DNA of 64,000 nucleotides from Filifactor villosus. Lineage in GTDB: Bacteria; Bacillota; Clostridia; Peptostreptococcales; Filifactoraceae. A model generated the notes under the pieces. That model worked only from the letters and a program-made list of their open reading frames with translations. It had not been told where the DNA came from and did no database searches. The position numbers and the translations under genes are program-made. Of the stretch, positions 45,142 to 54,441 are shown piece after piece; position 1 is the first letter of the stretch, and each line of letters opens with the position of its first letter. The stretch is taken from positions 1-64,000 of the forward strand of contig NZ_JBHSHL010000002.1 in the NCBI RefSeq assembly GCF_042652965.1, written 5' to 3'.

Positions 45142-45648
45142 ATGAAGTTTCGACTATCAACTTTAAGTGATTTACCTCAGCTAAAAAGAGTTTACAGGGA
45201 CATTGTCCAAGATATGAATGCTAAAGATATAAGGATTTGGGATGACATTTATCCTTGTGAGTTTTTAGAGGAAGATATTAGAAAAAATCAACTCTATGTT
45301 TTAACTGACAAGGATGAGATTGTTTCTGCATTTGCTTTAACTAAGACAAATTTTGGGGAATCATCAGTAGAATGGACGAATGAAAGCAGCAAAGTGTACT
45401 ACTTAGACCGATTAGGAGTAAATAAGGAATATTCAAACAAAGGCATAGGTAGTTATATGCTTGACAAAGCAAAAAATGTTAGTAAAAGTTTGGGGGCGGA
45501 ATATTTAAGGCTTTTTGTAGTAGATGTTAATGAACCCGCAATTCGCTTATATCTTAAAAATGGATTTGAAAAAGTCGATGGTATCTACGAAGAAAAGTTT
45601 GATGACGGATTCATTTTGCGTGAGTTTGGATATGAGATAAAGCTATAA
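45142..45648 (+). CDS. GNAT acetyltransferase (cargo 1)
   Basis: A 168-residue GNAT-fold protein. Acetyl-CoA site RLGVNKEYSNKGIGSYML (the Q/RxxGxG/A region as NKGIG) and C-terminal NEPAIRLYLKNGFEKVDG are clear. AGGAGGAGAA lies before the ATG at 45142. Substrate unknown. It is the first of three GNAT genes in a row in the island. Confidence 0.82.
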   Translation: MKFRLSTLSDLPQLKRVYRDIVQDMNAKDIRIWDDIYPCEFLEEDIRKNQLYVLTDKDEIVSAFALTKTNFGESSVEWTNESSKVYYLDRLGVNKEYSNKGIGSYMLDKAKNVSKSLGAEYLRLFVVDVNEPAIRLYLKNGFEKVDGIYEEKFDDGFILREFGYEIKL

Positions 45649-45715
45649 AATTCTTATAATTTAAATTTTATTGGGTAGTGCATGATAACGAATTTGATAT
45701 TGGTTGGAGGAAAAA

Positions 45716-46183
45716 ATGATACAAATTGAAGAAATAGATTTGCGGAATTTAAGTGATTTCTGGGTTTCACATATTGAATACCTAATCGAAGATGGAATAA
45801 TTTGTGATGAGGAAGATATTTCTTATTTTTCGGGTAATGAATATCGTGGTATTTTGGAAGAGCACATGATACGAGATAAAGATAAGCAACATATGATTTA
45901 TTTTTGTAGGGATGAGAAAAGAATAGGGGCTGCATCTTATTGCACATATCAAAGTGAAGATGGGAAATGCTTTATACTTGACTTTTGGGTATTTCCGGAA
46001 TTTCGAGGAAGTGGGACAGGTCATCAGTGTTTTGAGGCATTTGAAAAATACACAAGATTAGATGGTGCTGAATATTATGAGCTAAATTCACAAAAAGAAA
46101 ATTCTATTCGATTTTGGAAATCTCTCGGATTTGTTGAAAATGGGAAAGATGAGTATGATATGTTGTTACTGATAAAGAAGTAA
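45716..46183 (+). CDS. GNAT acetyltransferase (cargo 2)
   Basis: A 155-residue GNAT protein. LDFWVFPEFRGSGTGHQCFEA holds the acetyl-CoA motif (RGSGTG) and NSIRFWKSLGFVENGKDEY the C-terminal motif. TTGGAGGAAAAA precedes the ATG. Substrate unknown. Confidence 0.82.
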   Translation: MIQIEEIDLRNLSDFWVSHIEYLIEDGIICDEEDISYFSGNEYRGILEEHMIRDKDKQHMIYFCRDEKRIGAASYCTYQSEDGKCFILDFWVFPEFRGSGTGHQCFEAFEKYTRLDGAEYYELNSQKENSIRFWKSLGFVENGKDEYDMLLLIKK

Positions 46184-46209
46184 ATTAGATCCTGTTGGAG
46201 GAAGTAACA

Positions 46210-46662
46210 ATGATTTTTAGAGATATTGATAAATCAAACTATTGGGACTGCATGATGTTGAAAATTGATGATAGTCAAGAAGGGTTTGTCTCCGATAACA
46301 AACAGTCATTAGTTGAAGCTACTTATGAAGACGGACTTTATACTTTGGGTATTTATTACGAGGACACAATGGTAGGTTTTATCTTGTATGACTATGATGA
46401 AGCTTTTCCTGGATGGTCTATGAGCCGTTTTATGATAGGAAAGCAATTTCAAGGGAAAGGCTATGGGAAACAGGCAATAGTAGCATTTTTTGATTATTTT
46501 AAGAAAAAACACAATGCAGATAAATTGTATATAAGTGTTTCTTTAGAAAATTTAGTTGCATATAAAATGTTTACTTCCCTCGGGTTCAAAGAGATAAAAG
46601 AAATAGAATACACATTTTGTGAGAAGCATTTTAGAGAAATGCAGATGATGAAGGAGTTATAA
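46210..46662 (+). CDS. GNAT acetyltransferase, polyamine-type (cargo 3)
   Basis: A 150-residue GNAT protein similar to spermine/spermidine acetyltransferases (BltD/PaiA type): FRDIDKSNYWDCMML, MIGKQFQGKGYGKQAIVAFF with the acetyl-CoA loop QGKGYG, and ENLVAYKMFTSLGFKEIKE. TTGGAGGAAGTAAC lies before the ATG at 46210. It is followed by a terminator. Confidence 0.82.
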   Translation: MIFRDIDKSNYWDCMMLKIDDSQEGFVSDNKQSLVEATYEDGLYTLGIYYEDTMVGFILYDYDEAFPGWSMSRFMIGKQFQGKGYGKQAIVAFFDYFKKKHNADKLYISVSLENLVAYKMFTSLGFKEIKEIEYTFCEKHFREMQMMKEL

Positions 46663-46720
46663 CAGAGGTACAATTCCAAGTTTGATGAATAGATTTTTTA
46701 TGTAAAATTACCACAATAGC

Positions 46721-46749
46721 GATTAGAGATTGTTCTAATCGTTTTTTTA
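46721..46749 (+). terminator. Terminator after GNAT cargo 3
   Basis: GATTAGA-gattg-TTCTAATC followed by GTTTTTTT. Confidence 0.85.
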
Positions 46750-46775
46750 TTGCCAAAAATGAAAGGAGCAAATCA

Positions 46776-47293
46776 ATGATAAACGAAGATATTTCAAAAG
46801 AAGTAATGCAAGAGATCAAGAGCCTTGCCACCTATATGATGAACATTGCCAAAGAGCAAGCCGGGAATACCCATCAGTTATCATAGTTTCTAAGAGAGAA
46901 AATAAAGTCCGCTTATCAGAACGCAGACAATCCCCTCTTTAACAAGAACAACGGTGAGATGAGACTCAAAGACCTTTACAAGCAAGGACAATTAGAACAG
47001 GTAAATATCCGTAAAGGTGAGATAAAGAACATACGAAAAGAGCTAAACCGATATGGAGTGAAGTTTTCCGTTATGAAAGATAAGGCGAATGGAGATTTTG
47101 TAGTGTTCTTTCAAGCCAAAGACACCAAAATGATCGACCTTGCTTTTAGGCAGGTGTTCCTAAAGCCAAAGGTAATCTCAAAATCAAGCATTACAAACAA
47201 CAAGCACAAAGCCATCAAAGGCAGAAACAACAGGAAGTCGGCAAAGATACGAGGGTAAAACTTCCGAGCAAGGATAAGCATTTGGAAAGGTAG
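46776..47293 (+). pseudogene. PcfB/DUF3801-like conjugation gene, twice disrupted
   Basis: It starts MINEDISKEVMQEIKS with GAAAGGAG upstream. An in-frame TAG stands at 46884-46886, after which the same frame continues into NADNPLFNKNNGEMRLKDLY and LNRYGVKFSVMKDKANGDFV. Near 47150-47162 the coding signal moves to another frame (KAKGNLKIKHYKQQAQ...) that ends at 47291-47293. The middle matches PcfB/DUF3801 proteins of conjugative elements. One nonsense and one frameshift mutation make it a pseudogene. Confidence 0.72.
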
Positions 47294-47300
47294 ATGCAAG

Positions 47301-48024
47301 ATGGCAGAAAGACGAATGTTTGCAAGATCCGTTGTGTGGTGTAATCTTTTTTTAGAAATGCCTTTATCCTCACAGGCACTGTATATGCACCTGAATATGA
47401 GTGCCGATGATGACGGATTTGTAGGCAATCCCAAAACAATCTTGAGAATGATAGGAGCAAGTGAAGATGATTTTAAGATATTAGTTTCCAAAGGTTTTGT
47501 GATTGTGTTTGAGAGCGGAATTATTGTGATTACCCATTGGAAACGAAACAACTATATTCAGAAAGACAGGTACAAGGGGACAATCTATAAAGACGAAAAA
47601 AGCTATCTAAACATCAGTAACAACAATCTTTACGAGAAAATGGAGCGTATCTGTATCCAAAATGTATCCGATTTGGATACACTTCGATAGGATAGGTAAG
47701 GATAGGTTAGATAAGGGTAGTATAGATAAGGGGAGAGGAGAGGAAAGTTCCCCACCCCAAAATTCCAAAACCTACGGAGAATTTCAAAATGTCAATCTAA
47801 GCGATGAAGAATATCAAAGACTGAGGGAAAAGTTAAAAAGCCACGCACATACTATGATTGAAAAGCTATCGAGGTATATGCAAAGCAGTGGAAAAACCTA
47901 TCAAGACCATTATGCAACCTTGCTTCACTGGTATGAGAAAGATGAGGAAGAATTGCGAAAGAAAACAAATGATAGAAGCAAAGCTCCGACGATTGAAGAA
48001 TATATGATAGGAGATCATCTTTAA
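47301..48024 (+). pseudogene. Replisome-organizer-like gene, frameshifted
   Basis: The first frame (47301-47690) reads RRMFARSVVWCNLFLEMPLS and DDDGFVGNPKTILRMIGAS, the N-terminal domain of phage/ICE replisome organizers (DnaD-like). It stops after VSDLDTLR. The C-terminal domain continues in the +1 frame from about 47670 (YGEFQNVNLSDEEYQRLREK, QDHYATLLHWYEKDEEEL) to 48024. One indel near 47680 explains this. The gene once supported replication or excision of the element. Confidence 0.75.
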
Positions 48025-48270
48025 GATATGCTTAAAAGACGGTGCAAGCACTCTATTTTGTTTCTAAATGCAAAATAGGTACAAAAGATAAGCCGAGAGA
48101 AAAAAAGAGCCTTAAAACGCTTGCCACCGTTTTGTAGTGAGTTAAATAAAAATATGGTTACAAGAATGAATATTCAGCTTGATGGAATGGAAAAATATGA
48201 GAAAAGTGATATAATAGGATGGATGAGAAATTGACAAATTAGAATTTGCCCACCCGAAAGGATACCTAAA

Positions 48271-48912
48271 ATGATTGGTTTAATTGATAGCTTTATCTTC
48301 AATATTCTTTTACTGATAACCATACTTGGTGAGTTTGTCCTCCCTTGGATTTTGAAACATTTTTATATAGGGTACAACAGCAAAACAATGGTTATGAGTG
48401 TTTTAGGAAGTCCCGAAAGCCCTGTAAGATGGATTTACAATGCTTGGCTTGTGTGGTTAGGTGCTTTTTTGCTGCTTGCTTCAGTTGTAATTTTTAAGAA
48501 CAATATCACCGTTTCAAGTGTGTTGGCAGTATTAACATTTATCTCGATTTCCGCTTTTGCAGTAGGAGCAGGAATACTGTCGGGAATATTTAGCGTAAAT
48601 GAGTCAAAAGAAAAGGTTACAATAGCCTCTAAAATTCATGGTGCAGGCTCTGCTATTGGGTTTATGACTTTATTATTTTTCCCTTTGCTACAGTGCATTT
48701 TAGCTTTTAAGAGTAATGATATTATACAAGGCACAGTTTGCGCAATTTCATTTGTGTTGGCAATGTTATTCTTTGTGTTTTTTATCATGGGAGACAAAGA
48801 CAATTTTAAAGACACAGCATTTTCATATGAAGGTCTATGGGAAAGGTTGAGTCTGTTTTTTATGTATGTTCCCTTTCTGTATATAGCAATAGATAATCTT
48901 TTTATAGTTTAG
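48271..48912 (+). CDS. DUF998-like membrane protein
   Basis: A 213-residue protein with six hydrophobic segments. The loop MSVLGSPESPVRWIYN and ISAFAVGAGILSGIFSVNE followed by KIHGAGSAIGFMTL match the DUF998 family of membrane proteins of unknown function. It is AT-rich island cargo with its own ATG start. The 246 bp before it hold no recognisable gene. Confidence 0.72.
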   Translation: MIGLIDSFIFNILLLITILGEFVLPWILKHFYIGYNSKTMVMSVLGSPESPVRWIYNAWLVWLGAFLLLASVVIFKNNITVSSVLAVLTFISISAFAVGAGILSGIFSVNESKEKVTIASKIHGAGSAIGFMTLLFFPLLQCILAFKSNDIIQGTVCAISFVLAMLFFVFFIMGDKDNFKDTAFSYEGLWERLSLFFMYVPFLYIAIDNLFIV

Positions 48913-48967
48913 TAAATTCCAATATGTCGAACAGTTAGGAAAATTGGAATTTGTAGAGGAAATTTGA

Positions 48968-49570
48968 ATGAAAAATGCCGTTATATATGTTCATGGTAAG
49001 GGTGGTAATGCAGAAGAAGCTAATCATTATAAACAATTTTTTGACGATAACTTTGAAATCATTGGATTTGATTATAAATCGTTAAATCCGTGGGATGCTA
49101 AAATCGAGTTTATAAATTATTTCGGCTCCATTGTTTCTAAATATCATAAATTTTATTTAATAGCTAATAGCATAGGGGCATATTTTTCGCTAATATCTTT
49201 TTCAGATATGCCTATTGAAAAAGCGATGCTGATTTCGCCTATTGTTGATATGGAAAGAATAATTTTGGATATGATGAAATGTGAGAATGTAACAGAAGAT
49301 GAACTCAAGTTAAAAAAAGAAATTGAAACTTCTTTTGGTGAATCTCTATCTTGGGAATATTTGAGTTATGTTAGAAAGAATACGATACATTGGGATATAC
49401 CAACAAATATTCTTTTTGCTGATAACGACAATATGACGTCAGTAGATACCATGACAAATTTTGCAAATAAAATAAATTCAAACCTAACAACAATGAGAGA
49501 TGGGGAACATTGGTTTCATACAGATGAACAAATGGATTTTTTAGATAAATGGTTTAAGGAGAACTTTTAA
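48968..49570 (+). CDS. Alpha/beta hydrolase
   Basis: A 200-residue protein with the alpha/beta-hydrolase layout. It begins NAVIYVHGKGGNAEEANHY, has a nucleophile-elbow serine in IANSIGAYFS, an Asp in LFADNDNMT and a His in MRDGEHWFHTDEQ. The small size and HGKGG start fit a serine esterase of the YqiA/RBBP9-like group. Substrate unknown. Confidence 0.82.
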   Translation: MKNAVIYVHGKGGNAEEANHYKQFFDDNFEIIGFDYKSLNPWDAKIEFINYFGSIVSKYHKFYLIANSIGAYFSLISFSDMPIEKAMLISPIVDMERIILDMMKCENVTEDELKLKKEIETSFGESLSWEYLSYVRKNTIHWDIPTNILFADNDNMTSVDTMTNFANKINSNLTTMRDGEHWFHTDEQMDFLDKWFKENF

Positions 49571-49620
49571 CAACTCCCAGTTTGTCGAAGTAAAAAAAAT
49601 CAAATAGGATATTACCAAGA

Positions 49621-49655
49621 GGAAGTAAAAGCAAATTGCCGATACTTCCTTTTTT
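49621..49655 (+). terminator. Terminator after hydrolase gene
   Basis: GGAAGTA pairs with TACTTCC, followed by TTTTTT. Confidence 0.75.
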
Positions 49656-49690
49656 GTTGTCAAAAATCCAAAAAACGGAAAGGAGAATTT

Positions 49691-49876
49691 ATGGAAGAAC
49701 TGAAAAATAAGGATAAAAACGGCATTAGCACAAAGAGAAAGATTGGAAAGACCACCTATGAGGTTGTTGTCCATTTCAATGAAAATGCGACAGAAACAAT
49801 GCAAGATAAGTTGGCAAGAATCATGCTGAGGGAGCTTAGGAGAAAATCGGACGAAAAAAAAGATGATTTTGATTAA
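49691..49876 (+). CDS. TnpW-like transposon protein
   Basis: A 61-residue protein, TTYEVVVHFNENATETMQDKLARI in the centre, matching the small TnpW proteins of Tn4451-type elements. AAAGGAG lies upstream of the ATG. Its role in transposition is not established. It marks the right part of the decayed element. Confidence 0.75.
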   Translation: MEELKNKDKNGISTKRKIGKTTYEVVVHFNENATETMQDKLARIMLRELRRKSDEKKDDFD

Positions 49877-49899
49877 AAAGTCCTTGACAAGTAGCAACA

Positions 49900-50040
49900 G
49901 GCGATACCGCATAATTCGGAAAATCAGCCCAAAATCAATTTTGAACGAAGGATGAAATTCTTGAAAATATCGATATAACAAACCTTTGTGTTTTATCAAA
50001 TCGAAGAAAAATCGGCAATTTGCCTTTGTGCGGTGTTTCC
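49900..50040. repeat. Repeat family B copy
   Basis: GGCGATACCGCATAATTCG to TTGTGCGGTGTTTCC, 141 bp, one of the best-preserved copies. Confidence 0.82.
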
Positions 50041-50091
50041 TAAACCAAACTCCCTTAATGTTCTTTATCTATATGTTCCACCGGTCTTTTA

Positions 50092-50202
50092 TACTACTAT
50101 TCTTTTGAATAGTGGATATAAACAATCTGTGACCCATAGAAGACAACATAGTTTTTCGTCATCGAAAAACAGATATATCCACACTTCTATTGAAAAATAG
50201 TA
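50092..50202. repeat. Repeat family A copy, first of three in tandem
   Basis: TACTACTATTC to AATAGTA, TTA at 50089-50091 and 50203-50205. It is nearly identical in its core to the copy at 5544-5654. Confidence 0.88.
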
Positions 50203-50205
50203 TTA

Positions 50206-50316
50206 TACTAGTATTCATTTGAGCTATGGATATCCGAAACCTGTACTCATCAGAAGATAACACGTATGTTCGTAATCATAAAGTAGATATAACCATACTT
50301 CTATTGAAAAATAGTA
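50206..50316. repeat. Repeat family A copy, second of three in tandem
   Basis: TACTAGTATTC to AATAGTA. It shares its left TTA with the first copy and has TTA at 50317-50319. Confidence 0.85.
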
Positions 50317-50319
50317 TTA

Positions 50320-50418
50320 TACCCTTACTCATTTAAATGAGGATTTGTATTTCACAGTAGATGCAACGAATATTCATAGTCGTAAATCGATATGATCCCT
50401 CTTCTGTCGGGAATCGTA
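50320..50418. repeat. Repeat family A copy, third of three, decayed
   Basis: It starts directly after the TTA that ends the second copy. The core is shortened and mutated. Confidence 0.5.
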
Positions 50419-50555
50419 TTCATTGGGTTTCAGCATGAACAGAGATATCGGATCCATATCATAAAAAAGTCTCTTCTTCTATAATCCTACCCTTTTCGGG
50501 GTAGGTAAGTAGATGGGAACCATACCAACATCATATGGAAGAAAGGAGTAAGGTT

Positions 50556-50894
50556 GTGAAAAAGATCTTATATTATGCTATGACGGGGGAAAAGATGTGT
50601 TTTCAGCATGTTCTGATGAATGCCCTCGACTTGAAGGCGGAGGGCTATGAAGTAAAGATCATCTTCGAGGGCGCTTCGGTCAAGTTGGTACCCGTCTTCG
50701 AGGAGGAAAAGAACCCTCTATACCTGAAGGCAAAGGAAGAAGGCCTGATCGCGGGAGTCTGTCTTGCCTGTTCCAAGGTTTTGGGTGTCTATGAGACGAT
50801 CGCGGGAGGGAACATCGACTTCCTGAACGATATGAACGGCCATGCCGGAATGAAGCCCTATCTTAATCAAGGCTACGAGGTCATCAGCATCTAG
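50556..50894 (+). CDS. DsrE-like small cytoplasmic protein
   Basis: A 112-residue protein: KKILYYAMTGEKMCFQHVLM at the start, then ALDLKAEGYEVKIIFEGAS, a C-terminal GVCLACSKVLGVYE with CxxC spacing, and GHAGMKPYLNQGYEVISI. This matches DsrE/DsrF-like proteins, some of which carry sulfur or bind metals. I choose the GTG at 50556 (GAAAGGAG seven bases upstream); an ATG lies 21 bases earlier. It stands alone among repeats. Confidence 0.75.
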   Translation: MKKILYYAMTGEKMCFQHVLMNALDLKAEGYEVKIIFEGASVKLVPVFEEEKNPLYLKAKEEGLIAGVCLACSKVLGVYETIAGGNIDFLNDMNGHAGMKPYLNQGYEVISI

Positions 50895-50902
50895 CCCCGT
50901 AA

Positions 50903-51012
50903 TCCTATTTTCCTTTGAATTTTGGATATAAACGGTCTGTGACCCATAGAAGATAAACCAATTTTTTGTGGTCGAAAAACAGATATATCCATGCTTCTAT
51001 CGGAGAATCCTA
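50903..51012. repeat. Repeat family A copy, TAA flanks
   Basis: TCCTATTTTCC to GAATCCTA, with TAA at 50900-50902 and 51013-51015. Ends are mutated from TACTATT. Confidence 0.75.
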
Positions 51013-51164
51013 TAACAGCCGGAAACTCGGGGTGTCTGCGAATAGCAAACTGCGTTATTCATAGACACCCTCTTTCGTTTCGATGAGATTTTATCAATTT
51101 AATATAAACAGGGTATAAACATTTTATTTTAAATTAATAAATTTTGGAATAAATATCATATTAC

Positions 51165-51275
51165 TGTTTGTTCAATATAATTAACATCAATGATTTTGAC
51201 TTCTTCAGACCTGAAATACTTTATTTTGCTGATCGAGAGGGATACAACCATACTTCTTATCGAAGAATAGTATTA
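51165..51275. repeat. Repeat family D copy
   Basis: ATCAATGATTTTGACTTC, GAAATACTTTATTTTG and TTATCGAAGAATAGTA, shared with 30465-30580. The AATAGTA end links it to families A and C. Confidence 0.5.
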
Positions 51276-51349
51276 AACCGTTCAGAACTTTTCGGTAGTA
51301 TACTCCTGTTTCATAACAATAATCTTCTAAGGGAATCACTGAATTATAA

Positions 51350-51459
51350 TGCTATTATTTTTTTGAGTTGTAGATACAAACGGTCTGTGAGCAGTAGAAG
51401 ATAAAACAATTTTTCGTAGTCAAAAAAATATATATCCATACTTCTATTGGAGAATAGTA
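51350..51459. repeat. Repeat family A copy, TAA flanks
   Basis: TGCTATTATTT to GAATAGTA, with TAA at 51347-51349 and 51460-51462. Confidence 0.8.
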
Positions 51460-51480
51460 TAAGAGAGCACAACAGACTTA

Positions 51481-51622
51481 GGAAAACACCGCATAATTCA
51501 AAAAATCAGCCTAAAAATCAGCCTTTTAAGAAGAATGGTCTATTGAAAATACTGATGCGACAAACTTTCATGCTTTATCAAATCAAGAGAAAATAAGAAG
51601 TCTGCCTGTGTGTAGTGTTTCC
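51481..51622. repeat. Repeat family B copy
   Basis: GGAAAACACCGCATAATTC to GTGTGTAGTGTTTCC. Confidence 0.72.
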
Positions 51623-51672
51623 ATAAAAATATCACTATGCCGGAGCAGCGGTACCCTTGACGAAATTGCAAC

Positions 51673-51708
51673 AAAAAGAACGATGGCAAGTCCTGTTCCT
51701 GCCATCGT
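51673..51708 (-). terminator. Terminator after cysteine desulfidase gene
   Basis: On the minus strand GATGGCA-N11-TGCCATC, then GTTCTTTTTG. Confidence 0.75.
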
Positions 51709-51726
51709 CCTCCAAAATCTCCTATG

Positions 51727-52971
51727 TTATTCCCTCTTGTCGATCATCTCTCCCAAAATAACTTCGTCCGTTCGTTTCATTCCATATTTTGCAATATGTC
51801 CTACGGTTTCGATGGTCTCATCGACACTGTCCTTGACGATCCCGTCTCCCGAGCAGAAGCTGTTATCGCTTCGTGCCTGACGGTAGGCAAGGAAGGCATT
51901 TCCCACGGAAGAGGCGATCTTCATCGCACACGAGGGTTTGGCACCGTCACATAGAATACCGGAATTCCCGGCAAGGGAGTTGATCAGAGTCTCCTCAATG
52001 ACCTTTCTCGGCTCGTCGTTGAGGAAGGCAATCCCCGCGACGCTTGCAGATGCGGCGCTTACCACTCCGCAGTAAGCGGATAACCTTCCAATGCCTTTCT
52101 TTTGATAGAGGCCGACGAGATTTGCAAAAATCAAACTGCGGTAGAGTTTGTCCGCACTCTTCTTAAAATGTTCGGCATAGATCACGATGGGCACCGAGAT
52201 GGTAATGCCCTGGTTTCCGCTTCCCGAGTTGATAACGACAGGCATCTCACAGCCGCTCATCCGCGCATCCGAACCTGCCGCAGCATAGGCTCGTGCCTTC
52301 TCCTCCACGCTGTCGGACACCTCCAGGATGAGCTTGCCGATGTTGGAACCGTAGCTGTTGGCAATCCCTTCTTCCGCAATGGCACGGTTGTACTCGATCT
52401 GCGTGTCGAGAAGGGGCTTGATGTCCTCATAGTCACAGGTACAGGCAAAGTCATAGATCTTGGCAAAGGAGAACTCTTCCAAGGTCAGTTCCTTGAACTC
52501 CTCTTCTTTTTGGAGAAGGACTTTACCGTTTTTTTCCATGTAGATGATGTTGGTGTGCTTGCCCTGGACCACGACAACACTGTTCCTGTCATCTTTAAAG
52601 GCCTCGATACGAATATAGAGGTTTTCGACATCGGGTACGAGAACGATGTTGCAGTAACCTGACTGTATCATCTTCTCCGCTTCTATGATGTCCTCCTTCC
52701 GTGTTTCGATCAACACCTCCAGTTCCCTGTCGGGGTTTCCTGCCAAGATTCCCAAAACACAACTGATTTCTATTCCCTTCCTGCCTCCCGCACCGGGAAC
52801 GATAACGCTCTTTGCGTTTTTTATCATATTTCCGCTACACAGGATGTTGATCCTGTCCGGAATCTCTCCGAGGACCTCCTTCGCCTTTGCCGCCGCATAT
52901 GCAAGTGCAATCGGCTCGGTACAACCGAAGGCGGGCATCATTTCCGACTTTAGCAACTCTTTGTAATCCAT
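51727..52971 (-). CDS. L-cysteine desulfidase / L-serine dehydratase-like (CyuA/YhaM family)
   Basis: A 414-residue protein of the UPF0597/CyuA family. It shows PAFGCTEPIALAYAAAKA, ISVPIVIYAEHFK, CGVVSAASASVAGIAF and NSLAGNSGILCDGAKPSCAM, with cysteines expected to hold a [4Fe-4S] cluster. Family members degrade cysteine to H2S, ammonia and pyruvate. GAAGGAGAGATT lies before the ATG at 52971. Monocistronic with its own terminator. Confidence 0.92.
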   Translation of the reverse strand: MDYKELLKSEMMPAFGCTEPIALAYAAAKAKEVLGEIPDRINILCSGNMIKNAKSVIVPGAGGRKGIEISCVLGILAGNPDRELEVLIETRKEDIIEAEKMIQSGYCNIVLVPDVENLYIRIEAFKDDRNSVVVVQGKHTNIIYMEKNGKVLLQKEEEFKELTLEEFSFAKIYDFACTCDYEDIKPLLDTQIEYNRAIAEEGIANSYGSNIGKLILEVSDSVEEKARAYAAAGSDARMSGCEMPVVINSGSGNQGITISVPIVIYAEHFKKSADKLYRSLIFANLVGLYQKKGIGRLSAYCGVVSAASASVAGIAFLNDEPRKVIEETLINSLAGNSGILCDGAKPSCAMKIASSVGNAFLAYRQARSDNSFCSGDGIVKDSVDETIETVGHIAKYGMKRTDEVILGEMIDKRE

Positions 52972-53125
52972 AATCTCTCCTTCTCCCACGCCGTCTTCTC
53001 ACACCAAACGAGAATTCCGGCGGCATCTTGTATCTCTCCTGTACGTCTGTCTGTATGTATCCCAAAACGCTTCTCTTTCAATAATATCAAAAAACGTTTT
53101 TTTTGTAAATATAACCGCCCCTAGA

Positions 53126-53155
53126 CAAAAAACCGAAGGATCTTCGCCTTCGGTC
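53126..53155 (-). terminator. Terminator after metallopeptidase gene
   Basis: On the minus strand ACCGAAGG-cgaagat-CCTTCGGT followed by TTTTT. Confidence 0.88.
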
Positions 53156-53160
53156 TTCAT

Positions 53161-54009
53161 CTATTTTTCGAGGTTGAAGGTATCCCACTCACTGAGATCC
53201 CCCGCCTCATAGCCTTTCTTAAACCATTTCATCCTCTGCTCGGAGGTTCCGTGGGTGAAGCTGTCGGGCACAACGTAGCCCTGAGCCTGCTTTTGGATCC
53301 TGTCGTCACCTACAGCCTGTGCGGCTTCCATCGCTTCCAGAATATCGCCTTCTTCCAGATAACCCATCTTTTCGCTGTGCTTTGCATAGACGCCCGCCAG
53401 ATAATCCGCCTGGAGTTCGAAGAGGACGGAGTACCTGTTGTACTCGGTCTTGCTCAACTTTTGTCTCAGTTCATTCATCTGAGAAGTCACCCCGAGCAGA
53501 GTCTGGACGTGGTGTCCGACCTCATGTGCGATAACATAGGCCATGGCAAAGTCGCCCTTGGCTCCGAGTTTCTTCTCCAGATCGTCATAAAAACTCAGAT
53601 CCAGATAGATCTTGTTGTCCGCCGGACAGTAGAAGGGGCCGACTGCCGAATTTGCAGTGCCGCAGGCCGAACGGGTATACCCGCTGTAAAGCACCATCTG
53701 AGGTTCCCGATACGTCCTTCCTATCGCCTTAAACTGCTCATGCCAAATATCCTCGGTGTCGGCAAGCACGACCTTTGCCATACCGGCACGTTCTTCGTCC
53801 TTCGGTGTCTGCACATATTCGGTGCTCTGACCCTGATCCGCCACAAGACCGAGGTTCTTCATCGCCAACTCCGGTCCTCCAAACAAAAGGCTCAAGACCA
53901 GCACAATCAAAACACCGGCTCCACCGAGTTTTCTTCCTCCGCCGCCGCTGCGACCGACTCCTCTTCGGTCATCGACATTGGAACTCTGCCTTCTTCCCTG
54001 CCACCTCAT
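53161..54009 (-). CDS. YpfJ-type neutral zinc metallopeptidase
   Basis: A 282-residue protein: a Gly/Arg-rich cytosolic start, one membrane anchor (GAGVLIVLVLSLLFGG), then an external domain with the zinc motif IAHEVGHHVQ and ELQADYLAGVYAKH (third ligand), and SFTHGTSEQRMKWF near the end. It matches the YpfJ/neutral zinc metallopeptidase family; substrate unknown. TAAGGAGGAGAACT precedes the ATG at 54009. Confidence 0.93.
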   Translation of the reverse strand: MRWQGRRQSSNVDDRRGVGRSGGGGRKLGGAGVLIVLVLSLLFGGPELAMKNLGLVADQGQSTEYVQTPKDEERAGMAKVVLADTEDIWHEQFKAIGRTYREPQMVLYSGYTRSACGTANSAVGPFYCPADNKIYLDLSFYDDLEKKLGAKGDFAMAYVIAHEVGHHVQTLLGVTSQMNELRQKLSKTEYNRYSVLFELQADYLAGVYAKHSEKMGYLEEGDILEAMEAAQAVGDDRIQKQAQGYVVPDSFTHGTSEQRMKWFKKGYEAGDLSEWDTFNLEK

Positions 54010-54345
54010 AGTTCTCCTCCTTACAGTTTCTCTCTTGTCTTCGTCGATATCCCGCCGTTTTTGCAGAACCAAAAGAGAAGAACTCCTCTTCATCTCTCTT
54101 GCTACCGTTATATCATCAAACGATCCTCCGTGTGCTACCGCCCAAGGCTTGAAACTCTTTCACGGGCGACCGTGGAAGCCTATCTCCGACAGCAGTACAA
54201 TTATCGACACTTTTTTATTTAATACCCTTAGCGAACATCATGCAAACAATAGGAGTTCCCCAAAAGACGGGAGAAAACACAGGCAGAAACCGCTATGAAT
54301 ATAACAAACATTCCGGTCAAGATCCCGCCATCCTCTGTAATGCCA
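54010..54345. other. Gap upstream of metallopeptidase
   Basis: 336 bp with no convincing ORF on either strand and no clean repeat. It should contain the metallopeptidase promoter, which I could not place. Confidence 0.35.
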
Positions 54346-54436
54346 TCCTACGTTTGAAATATCGGGTATACAGACTTATCCTTGCTGAAAACAACTTGGA
54401 TACGGATATGCCTCAAAGCATCCAACCGGGTATTTT
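54346..54436. repeat. Repeat family C copy, decayed
   Basis: CGTTTGAAATATCGGGTATA, TTGCTGAAAACAACTTGG and CTCAAAGCATCCAACC match the C core; the ends are lost. Confidence 0.55.
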
Positions 54437-54441
54437 AATTA

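Noticed and set aside
50092..50202. Small protein coding frame through repeat A (reads ...GYKQSVTHRRQHSF..., same as at 5544)
   Set aside because: The shared reading is just the repeat sequence. It has no ribosome site, and other copies break the frame.
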